The translations under genes were made by a program, and so were the position numbers. A DNA stretch of 64,000 nucleotides from NCBI RefSeq assembly GCF_037975245.1, contig NC_092573.1:4029501-4093500 (forward strand), read 5' to 3'. Below, piece by piece: positions 49,169 to 62,800 of this stretch. Source of the DNA: Apostichopus japonicus (lineage: Eukaryota > Echinodermata > Holothuroidea > Aspidochirotida > Stichopodidae). Positions within the stretch are counted from its first letter, which is position 1. Every line of letters begins with the position of its first letter. The notes beneath the pieces were generated by a model. That model did not search any database and had not been told where the DNA came from. It saw only the letters and a program-made list of their open reading frames with translations.

Positions 49169-52100
49169 ATGATTTCTATTTCGATTCCTACTTTCCGGCA
49201 AGTTGTCTCTGAGGATGAAAGACCATACACGGTACACACAAATAGCCCGGTTAAAATGAATCCACAGGCTTTGGCTGATGACAGGCTATTGTGCAATCAA
49301 CCTAAGTCATATTAACGACGAACTTAATTGTAGTTTAACCCAAATCGCTCTGCAACACAGTAAAACCAAGTAACAGTGATTGAAATAGGCAAGGCCTACT
49401 GTACACTTCTATCATTTGTCTCAATTTCGCGAAACGAATATAAACATCGCCTGGTATGAAGTTACCACGATGCAATGACATTGGAAAATATTTCATTGGT
49501 TGACGGGAAATTTAGCGTATTTCATCATGAAGTTTACATTGCTGCCATGATAAAAGAATAGGCCAACTTGAGAAGAACTTCTTTTGTAAATAGTGGTCAT
49601 ATTTCAGTGGTGCATGATACTGATAGACATTTCAATTGTGTTTAGGCCTACAGTATGTAATGTAGCCTTAGTAATATATCCTTAGGTTTTCTTGCCAAAA
49701 AGCACTCAACTACCCAGAGCTGAGAACCTATAATTTATGAAGACATAATCTGTACTTTGAATACACATTTGTTGTTTCTCTTTCTCTCTGCACAATTCAG
49801 GCTTACCAGATTCATGTCAAGGTGGCCGGAAAGACGCACATTGTTGAGAAGAGATATCGGGAATTCCACACCTTTCACAAGAAGGTACAGAATCACAAAA
49901 GTTTCTCGAGTTAAAGATAAGCTTACTTTCTGAGTGGCTCTCAAAGTATCTAGCCTTGTCTTTCCCAATTACTAATTTGTTTAAGCCAAAAAGCATTTCT
50001 GCTCCTGCAGACAGATACATCTACTTTCCAGCCTGTTCTGAGACTCATCTTCAATTTTTCAATGATGAAGACCATGTGGAAAGTCAAAAGAATTAGTTTC
50101 TATAAATACTCATTGCATATTTTAGAAGACGGTTAACATTCAATTTGTGTTGTATTGAGCATGTTTGGTCATTTCTATTTCATATAGCTGAGGAAAACGA
50201 TGGATATACCCGATTTTCCGCCAAAAAAGGTTCTTCAGCTGTCAGCCAAAGGGATTGAACACAGGAGACAGGGATTGGAAAATTACTTCAACGTAAGTTA
50301 AGCCCAGTTAAATTTTTGTAGCTGTCACATTTATCATATTTTGCTTGATCAGGAATGAACATTTTATTGCCCAAAAGGCAAAAGTGATTTGATGTATATT
50401 TATCTTTGTTTGTATCTGTTAGTGTTATTTGATGGTTAATTACAATACTTCATTTTTTTAACCTTACTAATTCGCAAAAGTGCTGAATATCAACTTAAGC
50501 TGAAAAAGGGACAACTTTTTGTTCAAAAGAGAAAAAACAGCAAATTGTGTTCAGTTGAGGGCTTATTGTTTTGGGAATAACTCATAGCCTTTTTGTTTGC
50601 AAAGTTTGTGATCTAGAATGTTGCAAACAAGGCCTTATTATATCTGCTTTGCTTTAAGAAATTCAAATTGCTCACTTTCAGCCATAACAAGCAATTAATT
50701 TGAGATCTTTTGTTTGTTTTTCAGTCCATCATTTCTTCAGGGTCCATTCCTAAATCCTTCCTTACATTTCTGAGAGTCAAGAACCTGAAGAAATCTGCCA
50801 GCTTCGAGTAAGTTCATTTTACTCTTAAAATGCATAGCTTGAAGCCCCTTGAGGCCCCTCAATAACAATGGACTTTCCACATACTTCTCGCAAGAAAGTG
50901 AACCATTTATTAACTTTACTCTTCCAATAAACAAGCAGATACAAGAGTAAGAAATGCTTGTTAGAATTGTTCACACATTTGTTAACTCATTTTGGGTAGT
51001 AATTCTTCATTTAAAAGTAAATTATGGTTAAAAAAAACTGCCTAAGCGTCTGGTCATATATCGTAAGATTCGGTGCTATTATAGGCCAGTATACGTACTG
51101 TGCCGTAGGGTATCGAGGTCTTGCCGCAATTGAAATGCCTACCTTGTGAAATACGAAAACATCTCGGGTATTCATTAATTTGTTGTTGCAATTATTGGTG
51201 TTTGCAGTTAGTTTCGAGTTAGTGGATGCAATATTAATCGAATCCACGAAATATAAAGCTTTGGGTATGTCTTATCCTCACTGCCATAATGTAAGGCTTT
51301 CAGAAAAGTCACAACTCCACAAAAGCAGATACACAAGTGAAGGGAACACCACGGTAAAAAAAAAGCGCTTGATAGATTCCGTATTCCATATACAAGTTTC
51401 AAAATTAAAAAACATTTGAAAACGTTTACCGTCTGAGTACAATATATACATGCCTACAATACATATGGTTCGTAGGTTTTAGTGTGCAATTTACATAGTG
51501 TAAGTTACATTGGGCTCTAATAAGGTATTATACAACACTTAATTGTATACTGGTCATTTGATTGGTCAATTGCTCGTTGATTGCATGCAAAATCCGCTCT
51601 ATTCCACTCTATGAAATAGAACCATGGGTTATACTATTTTGGTAGCACTTTTTTCAATGGTAAGAGAGCAGAGAAACCTGTCTGTTCAAAACATTCTGTT
51701 GCATGAGTGCATTTTACCCATCTTAATATAATATGTTGTATAAAACAAATAATGAATGGTTTCCATTCGTGCAATAGTGCAAATATTTCATTCGTTGAAA
51801 GATGTAATTTGTTCCATTCAACTCGGCTGCACCTCGTTGAATGGAACATTCCATATTTCAACTCATGAAATATTTGCACTATTGCACGAATGGAAACCAT
51901 TCATTATTTGTATACTATGGTTCCTGTGTAATATGACCATTTTGTATGTGTTACTAGAACAAATTACTCCGGGCTGTAAAATGCAACTTTGTAATTCTCT
52001 GTATCCAGGTCTGCCTGTTACTGTTACTCTGTCTCGTATACTTTGTTGCTTTGGACTGAGACCTGAATATTGCCAAGACTAATATAGAAGATTGGTTAAT

Positions 52101-53035
52101 TACACTTGCTGGTTGTGTTGCCAACGTTATGTTTCCTGATTCGTACCGTCCAAGCATGAAATAGATTGTGACTTTAGGAAGTCATTCGAATATGAGTCTG
52201 TTTACCTTTATAATAAAGAGAATGATCAACTCTTCACCTTGGCATGCAATGCTTCTACAACAGATACTAATCAAAACATTACTAAATTGGAGACAAAACA
52301 TTTATACTTAACAAGCTAGACTGATTAAACACCACAATCCGTCTGCATAATGTAATCTTTCTGTGTTCTTTCTATTAATTCAGCTCCATTGATGAGCTCG
52401 GTACAGATTCGGGAAGGTAAGTCAGATTTTGATTGCTGTACAGTATTTAACCTAAATTATGTTTTGCTCGATGGAATACAGCAAACAAGTGAGGAATGTT
52501 CCAATAAACAATGTATGTAAATGAAATGTAGAACATAACTTACTGTATGTCATGAAGCTTTTATGAGAAAGAATTCATTTGGGTTTGTTTGTTATCAAAA
52601 TTAAAGCCTGTTTTGACGCAAGTCATATCAGATACAAATTTTGAAGCATTTAAATGGATGTAAATGGCAACAATGGAAACAGGTCTTCATATCCTACTCC
52701 GTAGGACTGATTTTGTTTAAAACCTGGCAATGCTCTGGAAGAAATTAAGGAATGAAGAGAAAATATAAAATATATTCAATTATGAAGAAATTTTTTAAGA
52801 ATTTGCACAGCTATTTTTTTTGTTGTTGCCTGTATTTTTAAGACTGGGAGAACTAATGACTTAAGTATTCTTTTTGCCCCCCAGTGCATCAAGCCATCAA
52901 CCAATTCTGGTATTTAAGAGTGACCCTTACCTCCACCCGCCTGTAGGAAAACAAGACATCTTAGTGGAGGGCGTTCTTCATGGGCTCTATGACCATTACC
53001 CAGTGGAGCCGGAGACGTCCAGTTCTAGTTCCTGA
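49169..53035 (+). CDS. SNX24: Sorting nexin, SNX24/SNX22 type (six exons, 172 aa)
   Basis: Exons: 49169-49231, 49801-49884, 50188-50292, 50725-50807, 52384-52416, 52885-53035. They sum to 519 nt in frame; human SNX24 is 169 residues. Almost the whole protein is a PX domain. It opens with IPTFRQ, has the phosphoinositide-contacting KRYREFHTFHKK (about residues 38-49), the proline stretch DFPPKK (58-63) and HRRQGLENYF (74-83). The C-terminal SSHQPILVF, SDPY and VEGVLHGLYD match SNX24. There is no BAR domain or membrane segment. By family it binds phosphoinositides on endosomal membranes. The ATG opens exon 1 with the conserved start (MISISIPTF against human MEVYIPSF). Confidence 0.92.
51745..51911. 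repeat. 167-bp near-perfect palindrome in SNX24 intron 4
   Basis: The outer 47 bases (51745-51791) are the exact inverse complement of 51865-51911. An inner stem pairs GTTCCATTCAAC (51811-51822) with GTTGAATGGAAC (51836-51847), leaving a loop of 13 bases. It is probably a hairpin MITE; no target duplication was identified. Confidence 0.85.
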
Positions 53036-55796
53036 GAATAACCCTGACATTGCTGTCATGATGATAGTGGATCCTGACTGTAGCTTCACAACAATTGGGA
53101 ACCTTTCCTCAACAAAAGAAGCTAGAGCAGTTGATTGCCCAACAGTTGGAAGCCACCCTCAACAGAGAAGCTAGAGCAGTTGAATGCCCAATTCCCAAAG
53201 CATTTACATCAAAGTACTCTGGACATAGTTCGTGCATTCGATTAGTATCAGTGAACTTTATACCCCGTGAAGCTTGTCAAATGGGAAGAATTTCCACTTT
53301 TAGCGAACTCTTGATTTCATCCATGATAGGCAAATCCATTCCATCCATCCATGGTACTTTGGTCAAATTTCCATTGGGTGAGTTATTCAAAGGGGTGCCG
53401 CGGTAGTTAACATATCGATCAAAACCTGACCAGTGGGTGCACTGAAAGCTCTGATGGGTGTTTGATCAACTATGTGAATATTGCTGATAATATTTGTCAT
53501 TATTGAATTCATGAAAATAGCAGCTAGGAAGATAATTTCTAGCTTCTTTTATTGATAATATCCAATGATATTATATCAATTATGTTATTATTTTACATAA
53601 TTTCAAGGAGCAAAGGGGGTGAGTAGGGGTCATTTAAACACTTCCGGGTGGTGTTATGGGGACAAACACTTCTGAATAGCATTATTAGAATTGTTAATTC
53701 ATTTTATTTTGGGAAAAGGGTTCCTAATTGTCCCTTGACCAATTTTTTTACCACATGAACATCAGTCTTCGGAGGCTGCTGTTAGAATACATATTTCATT
53801 CGTGTGGCAATATTATTAGAGTTATGGTAGTATTAGCTTTTGGTAGTATCATTTTAATATATCTGTAGATATTTCAAACATTTTAGTTCTTTTTCAAGTA
53901 TTATTTTACCAAGTTTTAAATCACAAAGTGTGGTCAAAATGAAGCACTCTCCACATTATGCTCTCTCTTTGTGTGAGAGCTCACAAGCTTTCTAAAAGAA
54001 AGCCTATGTGGAGATTGGTTTGTACATGTTCATAGCTATCTGAAAGAGGGTGACCCGAGAGGGACAAGGCTGACCAGAATTTGTCTGTATTTAATATGGC
54101 ACAGATATTTGAATGGATGAATGCCATTATTAATGGGTTGCTCAACCAATAAAAAGTTGTAGTTTGCAGATGTGACATTTCTCATGTGCAATAAAATGAA
54201 ACCATTAGGTAGTGCAATTCAAGACAAGTGTGTTAAGGTAATGTATATATAGAGAGTTGTAAATATTTTTGAGTAATTGAGTTACCACAAAGTTGTACAC
54301 CATCTATAGTTGAAGTTTATCTAAAGTGTAACAGTTTCTCGTTGTTTATGGTAAATACACATTGATTTTTAGCTTCCAAGAAACTACATTCTGTAATTTT
54401 TTTTTTCACATTGTAAGATTTGGATATTGTAAACATTGTATTATTTTAAATGTGTTTATTAGCTTAGTATTAGAAAAGTATTGTTTTGTGTAACTCACAT
54501 TTTATTACAGAACTATTGTTTTGTTTATAACTAATTTTTGTTAAAGAACAATTTTTTTTGTTTTTGATAACTAACATTTGGTAAAGAATTCATTGTAGTG
54601 GACTTGCACAATCGACCCGCTATCAGTTTGGTGATTGGTAGTTCAGTATGTTTTTGTGAAATTCCCTACTTTTTAAATATGTCCGTTTCATGGCTAATTA
54701 ATGGATATGGGTAGATGATGTAGGTTTACCCTACCCTACCCTTAGCACAAGAACTCCTTTTACTTTGATGTAATGTTGATATGTTCAATCTTCTAACACT
54801 GCCAGTATTATATACAGTGGAACAGTTATCGTCAAACAATCCATTCAGATGTTATACCAGTAGATGAAGAGTCATCTAAATGTCACAGCTCTATATTAAA
54901 CCACCTGAATATAAGTCCAAAATCTCTGAATATTTAGGGGGGATTTAATTGAGAGCGTTGTATTAGTTATTAGGATTTATGACCAGAAGAAATTTTGTTG
55001 TATTATAACAATGAATCTACACTATGCCTGCCAAAATAAAATGTGTCTGTTTGTTTGTTCTCTTTTGACTTAAATTTTATGATAAATAATTAAAAGTTCT
55101 GCTCCAGTATTAGTAGCTTTCCATCATCTATTGTCTATTTCAATAATGCAAACAGGTCAGCATTTAGTTTTACTACTCCCACCTAATTCCTGCAATCATG
55201 ACTTCAACAAAGAGTTTACTTTTCAAGTTATTGTATTTACAAGCTTGGGTGTCACATACATGCACAGACACCATCGTATAGATTCCTTTAGCCATAGGCA
55301 AGGAATAAAAAAATATATTTCATAAAAAAGTCTCAAAAGTTAGATTGCCCAGTGTCATAGCTTGTGGTAGGCTTTACATGCTTGTTACTGTACCTCTTTG
55401 GAAGACTTAAGGTACATAGTATTTGTCCGATACTACTGTAACTTCCAATTCTTTAGAAATCCTCATGTAATTTCATTTCTGGAATTTTTTTTCCGCTGAA
55501 ATGTGTCTGGAACAGCAAATTGTGGAATTCACATGACCTGTATCAATCCATGAGGCTCCGCTTATTTTACTACTGATGGCAGACGAAATCCACGCAATCC
55601 ATGAATATGCATTACCACTGACCAGACAACAGCAACTTTCTATATTCAAGCACTTTCGCTCTAAGCAACATGTGGTGGTAACTCCAAAAGCCCCAACTAT
55701 TATCCCACAGAGTTCAAAACCAGAAAATGGTGGTGAATATCAATCCCAATACACAGAAGACTGTGATGCTTTGTTACATGGTTTGCAGTAACCTCA

Positions 55797-55915
55797 CTAA
55801 CCTAGCTAAACCTAACCTAGCTAAACCTAACCTAGCTAAACCTAACCTAGCTAAACCTAACCTAGCTAAACCTAACCTAGCTAAACCTAACCTAGCTAAA
55901 CCTAACCTAGCTAAA
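55797..55915. repeat. 15-bp satellite (CTAACCTAGCTAAAC)n, about 8 perfect copies
   Basis: The unit repeats without visible substitutions, so the array is young. It contains CCTAA on this strand and TTAGG on the other, but it is not a telomeric array. Its 15-base period gives an artefactual LAKPN-repeat frame. Confidence 0.95.
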
Positions 55916-56197
55916 GGCTACAATACTCTTTCCTGACAATTTAAGAATAGCATCCTAAGAAATCATATAAAAATTACATCGAAAAATATTTTGATTTGGA
56001 AAGCTGCATTGGGCTACTAAATCTAAAAACATCTTTTTTCTTATTATTTTAAAACAAAAGGTACCTCAATTGCTATGAGAATGACCAATCATTTCGGATG
56101 CATCAAAATTTAGAAGACGTGCCTCATGTTGACAGTCACCCTGAGGATATCATTTATCACCCAGTAGCGAGAGTTTTCTATATGAATTGTACTTTCT

Positions 56198-56445
56198 TGT
56201 CATGCTTCAAAGCACTCATACTAGCAGTATGAGCAGTATGAATATCCTGTTTATCTATCAGATAAAGGTTAGGAACTGTTCACGCTGTCAGTACCAGTGC
56301 TTTGAAGCATGATATCAGAGGACAGTATAGAGTGGCATTAGCATTAGAAACATAAAGGTTAGCAACTGTTCACGCTGTCAGGATATGTGCTTCGAAGCAT
56401 GATATGGGAGGACAGTTTAGAGGTGTATTAGCATAAGGAAATTGT
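56198..56445. repeat. Small repeat: tandem and inverted copies around TTTGAAGCATGATAT
   Basis: AACTGTTCACGCTGTCAG with GCTTTGAAGCATGATAT occurs twice about 90 bp apart (near 56275 and 56360), with CATAAAGG or GATAAAGG before each. TCATGCTTCAAAGCACT near 56200 is the inverse of the AGTGCTTTGAAGCATGA copy. Confidence 0.7.
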
Positions 56446-56852
56446 CCCATCATGATATCTCTGCATATTCATGACGTATGACATAATTTTGATGGAAGCA
56501 ACATACTTTTATAATGATCAAAATGCATTTGAATAGTGTAAGTGCTAAATAGTGTGAAATTTAATCATCAAAGGCCTTTGACACTGTATCATCATCTCAT
56601 TATTGGTATTCATGAAAAACCTTATTGGACGGAATATCTTTACATCTGTCACACTGTCATTCACTGCTGAGGTTTCTAAATGCAATTTAAACGACTTCAC
56701 AGTTATTTGGCAATGTTGCCTAAATTCAAGAGTCACTTTCCACTGATGTGAGTCATCCGCAACAAACCACATTTTACATAAAGTCCCTGGAAGACTAGAA
56801 GAGATTATCCATCCCTGATCATCATCTGAAACAAACAACCACCGTTGGCTTG

Positions 56853-59800
56853 CTACCTCTCTAAGCACGAACCAATCACATCTCTAACTTCACTCTTCTC
56901 CTCTGACATCCATAGTCTTAGGAAGTCTTCTCTTCTCATTCTGTGTATTAATATAGGAGGTGAAAAAAACTGATTTTTCTCAGCAGAATGGCATCATGGT
57001 CGATATTTTCGTACTTGTTGATGTTCTCTGACATTACCTATGACGTATGATGTCATGTGACTAGTGTCACGTGACTGCTGGTATCATGATAACATGATAT
57101 AACATTATGAAACATGAGAAATAACACGATGCAATTTAGGAGAACTTCTCATTTAAATAGATTATGCAACATTTTGTAAAGGTAGGGAAAAAAATCAATT
57201 TAAAACTTGTTTGAACCTATTTAGCACCAATTCACACAAATCTCTAGGTTATATCTTGTATCGATTATACATTGTATATTAAGTTCAAAGTAACTTGTAC
57301 CTCTGCAATCATTACATCTCTGTACCAGTATATGAATGTGCAGGAACTATGATATCATTTATCACTACAGTTTTAATATCATTCTCTTTTGTCATACTAA
57401 ATTGCACATAGTCTAAAGTGACTCAGCAGAATGTGTTCCCATCATTTTGCCAATCTTTAGCCAAACACATCAAGAGTCTGCCAATTAACGTATATTAACA
57501 ACACTTCGTTTTCATAACTTTGGAACTTATATGATGAATTTAATCAATTAAATTCTCCTTCAGAGTTGCTTACTGCCCTTCTTTCGCCGCCACCCCAACC
57601 CCCCCCTCCTCCACTTCTGTTCATCTCCTATTTTCCTCTTCTCTTTTCTAATCATTTCTTCTCTGTCCCATCGTTTCCCCTCTCCACCGTGAAAAATGGT
57701 AAAAATTAGAGCAAACCTCTTGGAATGAACCTTGTCTTCCAGTTCTTTTGATTTCTGCGATGCGAGTTCCAGAATTTCTCTCGGTAAATCTGCCATTCGG
57801 GCCACGTTGAGTCCATAACTATGAGAAGCTGCTCCTTTCACTAACTGGTATAGAAATGTTAAGGCTGCTAGATTTCCTGCTTCTTCATCGGTTTCTTGAG
57901 AGAAGAAAAGATTCATACAGAGGCAAGAAAAAGATTTGATAGAGAGACAATATCTAATGTGTAGGTGTGGAGACCCATTTTGTTTTCCATTTACATTCTG
58001 CCCACTATAAAATTTATATAAAGTTTTGTTAATTATCCTCTAAAATGGATAGAAGTACTTAGTTTTACACATCCCTCCCCCCCCCCCCTCCCCTAAAATT
58101 TGATCGTGAGAGGGATGCAGGAGGGAGTTCTGCCCTGATTTACTCCTCTGCGTTGTCCGTCAAATAACTAAATGGTTTGTGCAACAAGGGTGAATTTTTT
58201 TTTATCATTTTTCATTTTTTTCAAAGTGAAGAATAATATCAATGACCTTTCCAGTAGCCTCAACTAATTGAAGTTTCTATCAAAAGGTATTTTGGAAAGA
58301 TGAATTAACAAAGAATTTTAATCCAATCCATGCAGAAACGGAGGCAACATTTATGGGGAAAAATAAAGGAATTTCAAAAGTAAGGTAGTTGCAATCAGTT
58401 GTTTCAAGATGAAAAGTGATATTAAAACATATAAACCAAATGAAACCTAAAGGCTAAATGAGACACATAGAAATCAATAACCTGCCCCAGCCAAAGCTGA
58501 TAAGTTAATCCCTCAAGTGAGAAGGGAAAGTAAACCAGATATTTACGAAATGTGAGTGACTTTCAAATGGCTTACGACAATCTTGTATGAATTATGTGAA
58601 GTACATTCAGCCACTGCCTTTATGAGCAATGTTCTTGCTCTTCTTTTTTGCATGTGTTGTTGGAATTATCAGGACTAATGAGAAGGGGGGCCCAAGTGTC
58701 CCGGAAACAGCCCGGGGACCAAAAGCATTGGGGCCAAACCTTATTATGGGGCCCAAGCCCCTGAGAATATAGTGCATCCTCATTTTCATAATATAAAAGG
58801 AGAAATAAAGCTTTTAAAGTGTAGCCTTGAGACAACTTGACCACGAGGCCTGATGTGGTTTTTGACACATCTGGAAGTTTTGATACCTGACAGTAAGGTG
58901 TAAAACTGGTAGGTGAAATACAGTGCTGATTTAATGATACATTTTTGAAGGGTATATTAAAGTTTTTGTTACTTGAACCAAGACTTATCCAACACAAACG
59001 GAGATTCTTTACACCACACATACTCACAATTGGTAAATGCTGTTACACTGCACGCCAGCTAAAATGTAAGGCACAGACCGAACTAACAACAACATTTGCT
59101 AGAAATTATTCAAAAATGTTCAGTACAATCTTGGATATTACAAGACTAGAGTTTCAAACGAGTTTCAAGTTTAAATAGATTGTTATTGCATACAAAATTT
59201 CACATATTTTGTGATGAGGAAGAAATTTAAAAGCTTTATTTATTGGCCAGAAGTGGTCCGATCTGAATAGCCAAGTTAAGCAAGTGGCTGACATCTGTAA
59301 ATGAAATCCAGTGAAAACACTTTGAGGAGAGAGCACTGGAATCTTTTAGATGGAATATTGATCTTAAATCTGCCTTTACCGTGAATAATGAACCCTCCCA
59401 CACACACAAATCAAGACATATGTACCTTGAATACCTTTGTTATTATCAATGAGGAATGACATGTGGTAGTTGCCAACTGTCCCTGGGTATTGACCTTCCA
59501 AGTCTGCCAATGGTGGATAGTGGGTGACAAAGAGGGTCAAGCACTTGATCTATAGAAACAAAAAAGAATTAATTACTGATTTGGTAAATAGCGGGTTGTA
59601 AAACGGTCGAGGGGTTTTTTTTTTTAGAGGACAGGGACAAAAAAAAATACTACTCAAAATTTGTGAAGATGCATCACTGATAAATAGGAAGTTAGGTACT
59701 TAATCCCATCCCATGAGATCAACCAAACCTTTAACTTACCAAAATGTTACCATGCTGATTAAAGCTAAGGGTTAACGGCAAGGTCAGGACTTGACCCTGG

Positions 59801-62800
59801 ATAGTGGGAAGAGGGTAGGACCTGACCCTGGATAGTGAGAGGGGTAAACCAGACAAATGTTGATATTACAATGTCAATCTTACCAACCACCTGAGAATGT
59901 GTGTACAGATTTTCTTCTGTTGATGACAATTTTGAAAGTTGAAAGGGACATTCCAGTGGCTGGAGTTTATTGTTTAGTAAAAATTGCTTGGAATTTATGG
60001 CATCGTTAGGTCAAAACCACATACTTAAAGGAGACCCAAATTCGCAAAACTTTGTGAAATTTTACGAAGGCATCTGGAAACAGCAGCCTTAGTGATATCA
60101 TCATGGTAATGCATTATCTTTGTTTCTCAGCAAGGTTTCTTAATGTACAGCTTCCACAGATGGAAAATAATATTATGGCAAACCGTTTGAACAGTGATGA
60201 AATCCTACATGCAGATCATGTAAAGCAAAGACTTCATGTAAGAGTCACAGTGTGTTACACTAATATCTACCTGTGGACTGGTCATAAAACATGCCCCATT
60301 TATAAAGATATCATAATTATAATAGCTTTTATGAAACAGAAGGACACAAGACACTGTTTTCATACCTCTGAGATGAGATGCTTGGCAGAAGCATCTGCAA
60401 TAGCGACACCATCATGGGTGCTTGTTCCTCTTCCTAGCTCATCCATTATCACCAGACTCCTCGGTGTAGCTTCAGCAAGGATGGTGGAGGCTTCCATTAG
60501 CTCTACCATGAAGGTGCTCTGATGCTTGAAGATGTTGTCCGATGCGCCCATCCTATCATAAAAGTGAAATGGAATGGAGGTTTTGTAAATCAGATTACTG
60601 GTTGTTACCGTAAATGATCACAGCATCTATATGACTATTTATATTGATATGTTACAGTAGTGGTTAATCCTCATATTAAACTTCACCTATGGTATATATG
60701 ATGCACAAACAATTTTTGCAACAAGAAAACCAAGCATGACATTAAACACAATTGGAATATCAAAGTGGGTCACAGAATCTAAAATATCTGGAGTATTGCA
60801 GACAATTTAAGTATTTAAACCAATCCTAGTACTAAAATGGTGGACTAATCTTTTGAACACAGCATCCATCATACTAATGGGTGAACTCACCTTGTGCAAA
60901 CAGCATCTACTGGACTGACAGATGAACTCACCTTGTGTATGAAGCATCCAACTGATTAGCAGATGACCTCACCTTGTGCAAACAGCATCTACTGGACTGA
61001 CAGATGGACTCACCTTGTGTACGAAGCATCCAACTGATTAGCAGATGACCTCACCTTATGTATATAACATCTACTGGACTAATGGGTGAACTCACCTTGT
61101 GTACATAGCATACATCTGACTTGTGGATGACCTCACCTTATGTATATAAGATCTAGTGGATTACTGGAAGAACTCACCTTATGCATATAACATCTACTGG
61201 ACTAATGGGTGAACTCACCTTGTGTACATAGCATACATCTGACTTGTGGATGACCTCACCTTATGTATATAACATCTACTGGATTACTGGAAGAACTCAC
61301 CTTATGCATTTAACATCTACTGGACTAATGGGTGAACTCACCTTGTGTACATAGCATACATCTGACTTGTGGATGACCTCACCTTATGTATATAACATCT
61401 ACTGGATTACTGGAAGAACTCACCTTATGCATATAACATCTACTGGACTAATGGGTGAACTCACCTTGTGTACATAGCATACATCTGACTTGTGGATGAC
61501 CTCACCTTATGTATACAACATCTACTGGACTAATGGGTGAACTCACCTTGTGTACATAGCATACATCTGACTTGTGGATGACCTCACCTTATGTATATAA
61601 CATCTACTGGATTACTGGAAGAACTCACCTAATGCATATAACATCTACTGGACTAATGGGTGAACTCACCTTGTGTACATAGCATACATCTGACTTGTGG
61701 ATGACCTCACCTTATGTATATAACATCTACTGGATTACTGGAAGAACTCACCTTATGCATATAACATCTACTGGATTAATGGGTGAACTCACCTTGTGTA
61801 CATAGCATACATCTGACTTGTGGATGACCTCACCTTATGTATATAACATCTACTGGATTACTGGAAGAACTCACCTTATGCATATAACATCTACTGGACT
61901 AATGGGTGAACTCACCTTGTGTACATAGCATACATCTGACTAGTGGATGACATTACATTATGCATATAACATCCACTGAAATGATGGACTAATGGATGAA
62001 CTCACTATAGCATCCTCTTGACTTGACTAATGGATGTAGTTACCATAGCATCCTCTTGCCTAGCGGATGAACTCACCTTTTGTCTATAATATCTACTGGA
62101 ATAATGGATGAACTCACCATAGCATCTTCCTGTCAAGTGGATGAACTTATCTTATGTATGTAATATCGTCTTGACTAATGGATGAACTCACCATAGCATC
62201 CTCTTGCCTAGTGGATGAACTTACTCACCTTTGTATATACAACATCTCCTGGATAAATGGATGAACTCACCATAGCATCCTCTTGCCTAGTGGATGAACT
62301 AACTCACCTTTGTATGTATACAACATCTCCTGGATAAATGGATGAACTCACCATAGCATCCTATTGCCTCGTGGATGAACTCACCTTTTGTATATAATAT
62401 CTACTGGAATAATGGATGAACTCACCATAGCATCTTCCTGTCAAGTGGATGAACTTACCTTATGTATGTAATATCGTCTTGACCAATGGATGAACTCACC
62501 ATAGCATCCTCTTGCCTAGTGGATGAACTTACTCACCTTTGTAACATCTCCTGGATAAATGGATGAACTCACCATAGCATCCTCTTGCCTAGTGGATGAA
62601 CTAACTCACCTTTGTATGTATACAACATCTCCTGGATAAATGGATGAACTCACCATAGCATCCTATTGCCTAGTGGATGAACTCACCTTATGCATATATC
62701 ATCTACTGGACTAATGGATGAACTCACCTTATGTATACAGCATCAACAGGTGTAATGGATGCACTCTCTGCTGGTACATAACTCCCCAACTGTGCAAGTA

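Larger units (their letters stand above)
53036..56852. other. Convergent intergenic region between SNX24 and MSH3
   Basis: This holds the SNX24 3' UTR, a 15-bp satellite and a small inverted/tandem repeat. Candidate SNX24 poly(A) signals AATAAA lie at 54190-54195 and 55035-55040. A partly repeated AGCTAGAGCAGTTGA motif occurs at 53120-53185. A 71-codon open frame at 55576 has no recognised domain. No gene is called. Confidence 0.6.

Noticed and set aside
55576-55791. 71-codon frame (MADEIHAIHEYALPL...)
   Set aside because: It is protein-like in composition, but no domain, exon partners or homologue is recognised. It could be a fragment and is left uncalled.
55727-55936. Open frame with LAKPN repeats
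   Set aside because: It is a translation of the 15-bp satellite, with no protein-like sequence around it.
56545-56868. 107-codon minus-strand frame overlapping the last MSH3 exon
   Set aside because: The MSH3 terminal exon uses a different frame with matching splice phase and human-like residues; this frame shows no family features.
57560-57716. Read-through of the MSH3 penultimate exon to a stop at 57560
   Set aside because: The read-through peptide is lysine/arginine low complexity. A donor at 57716 joins in phase to an exon at 56940 that matches the MSH3 C-terminus.
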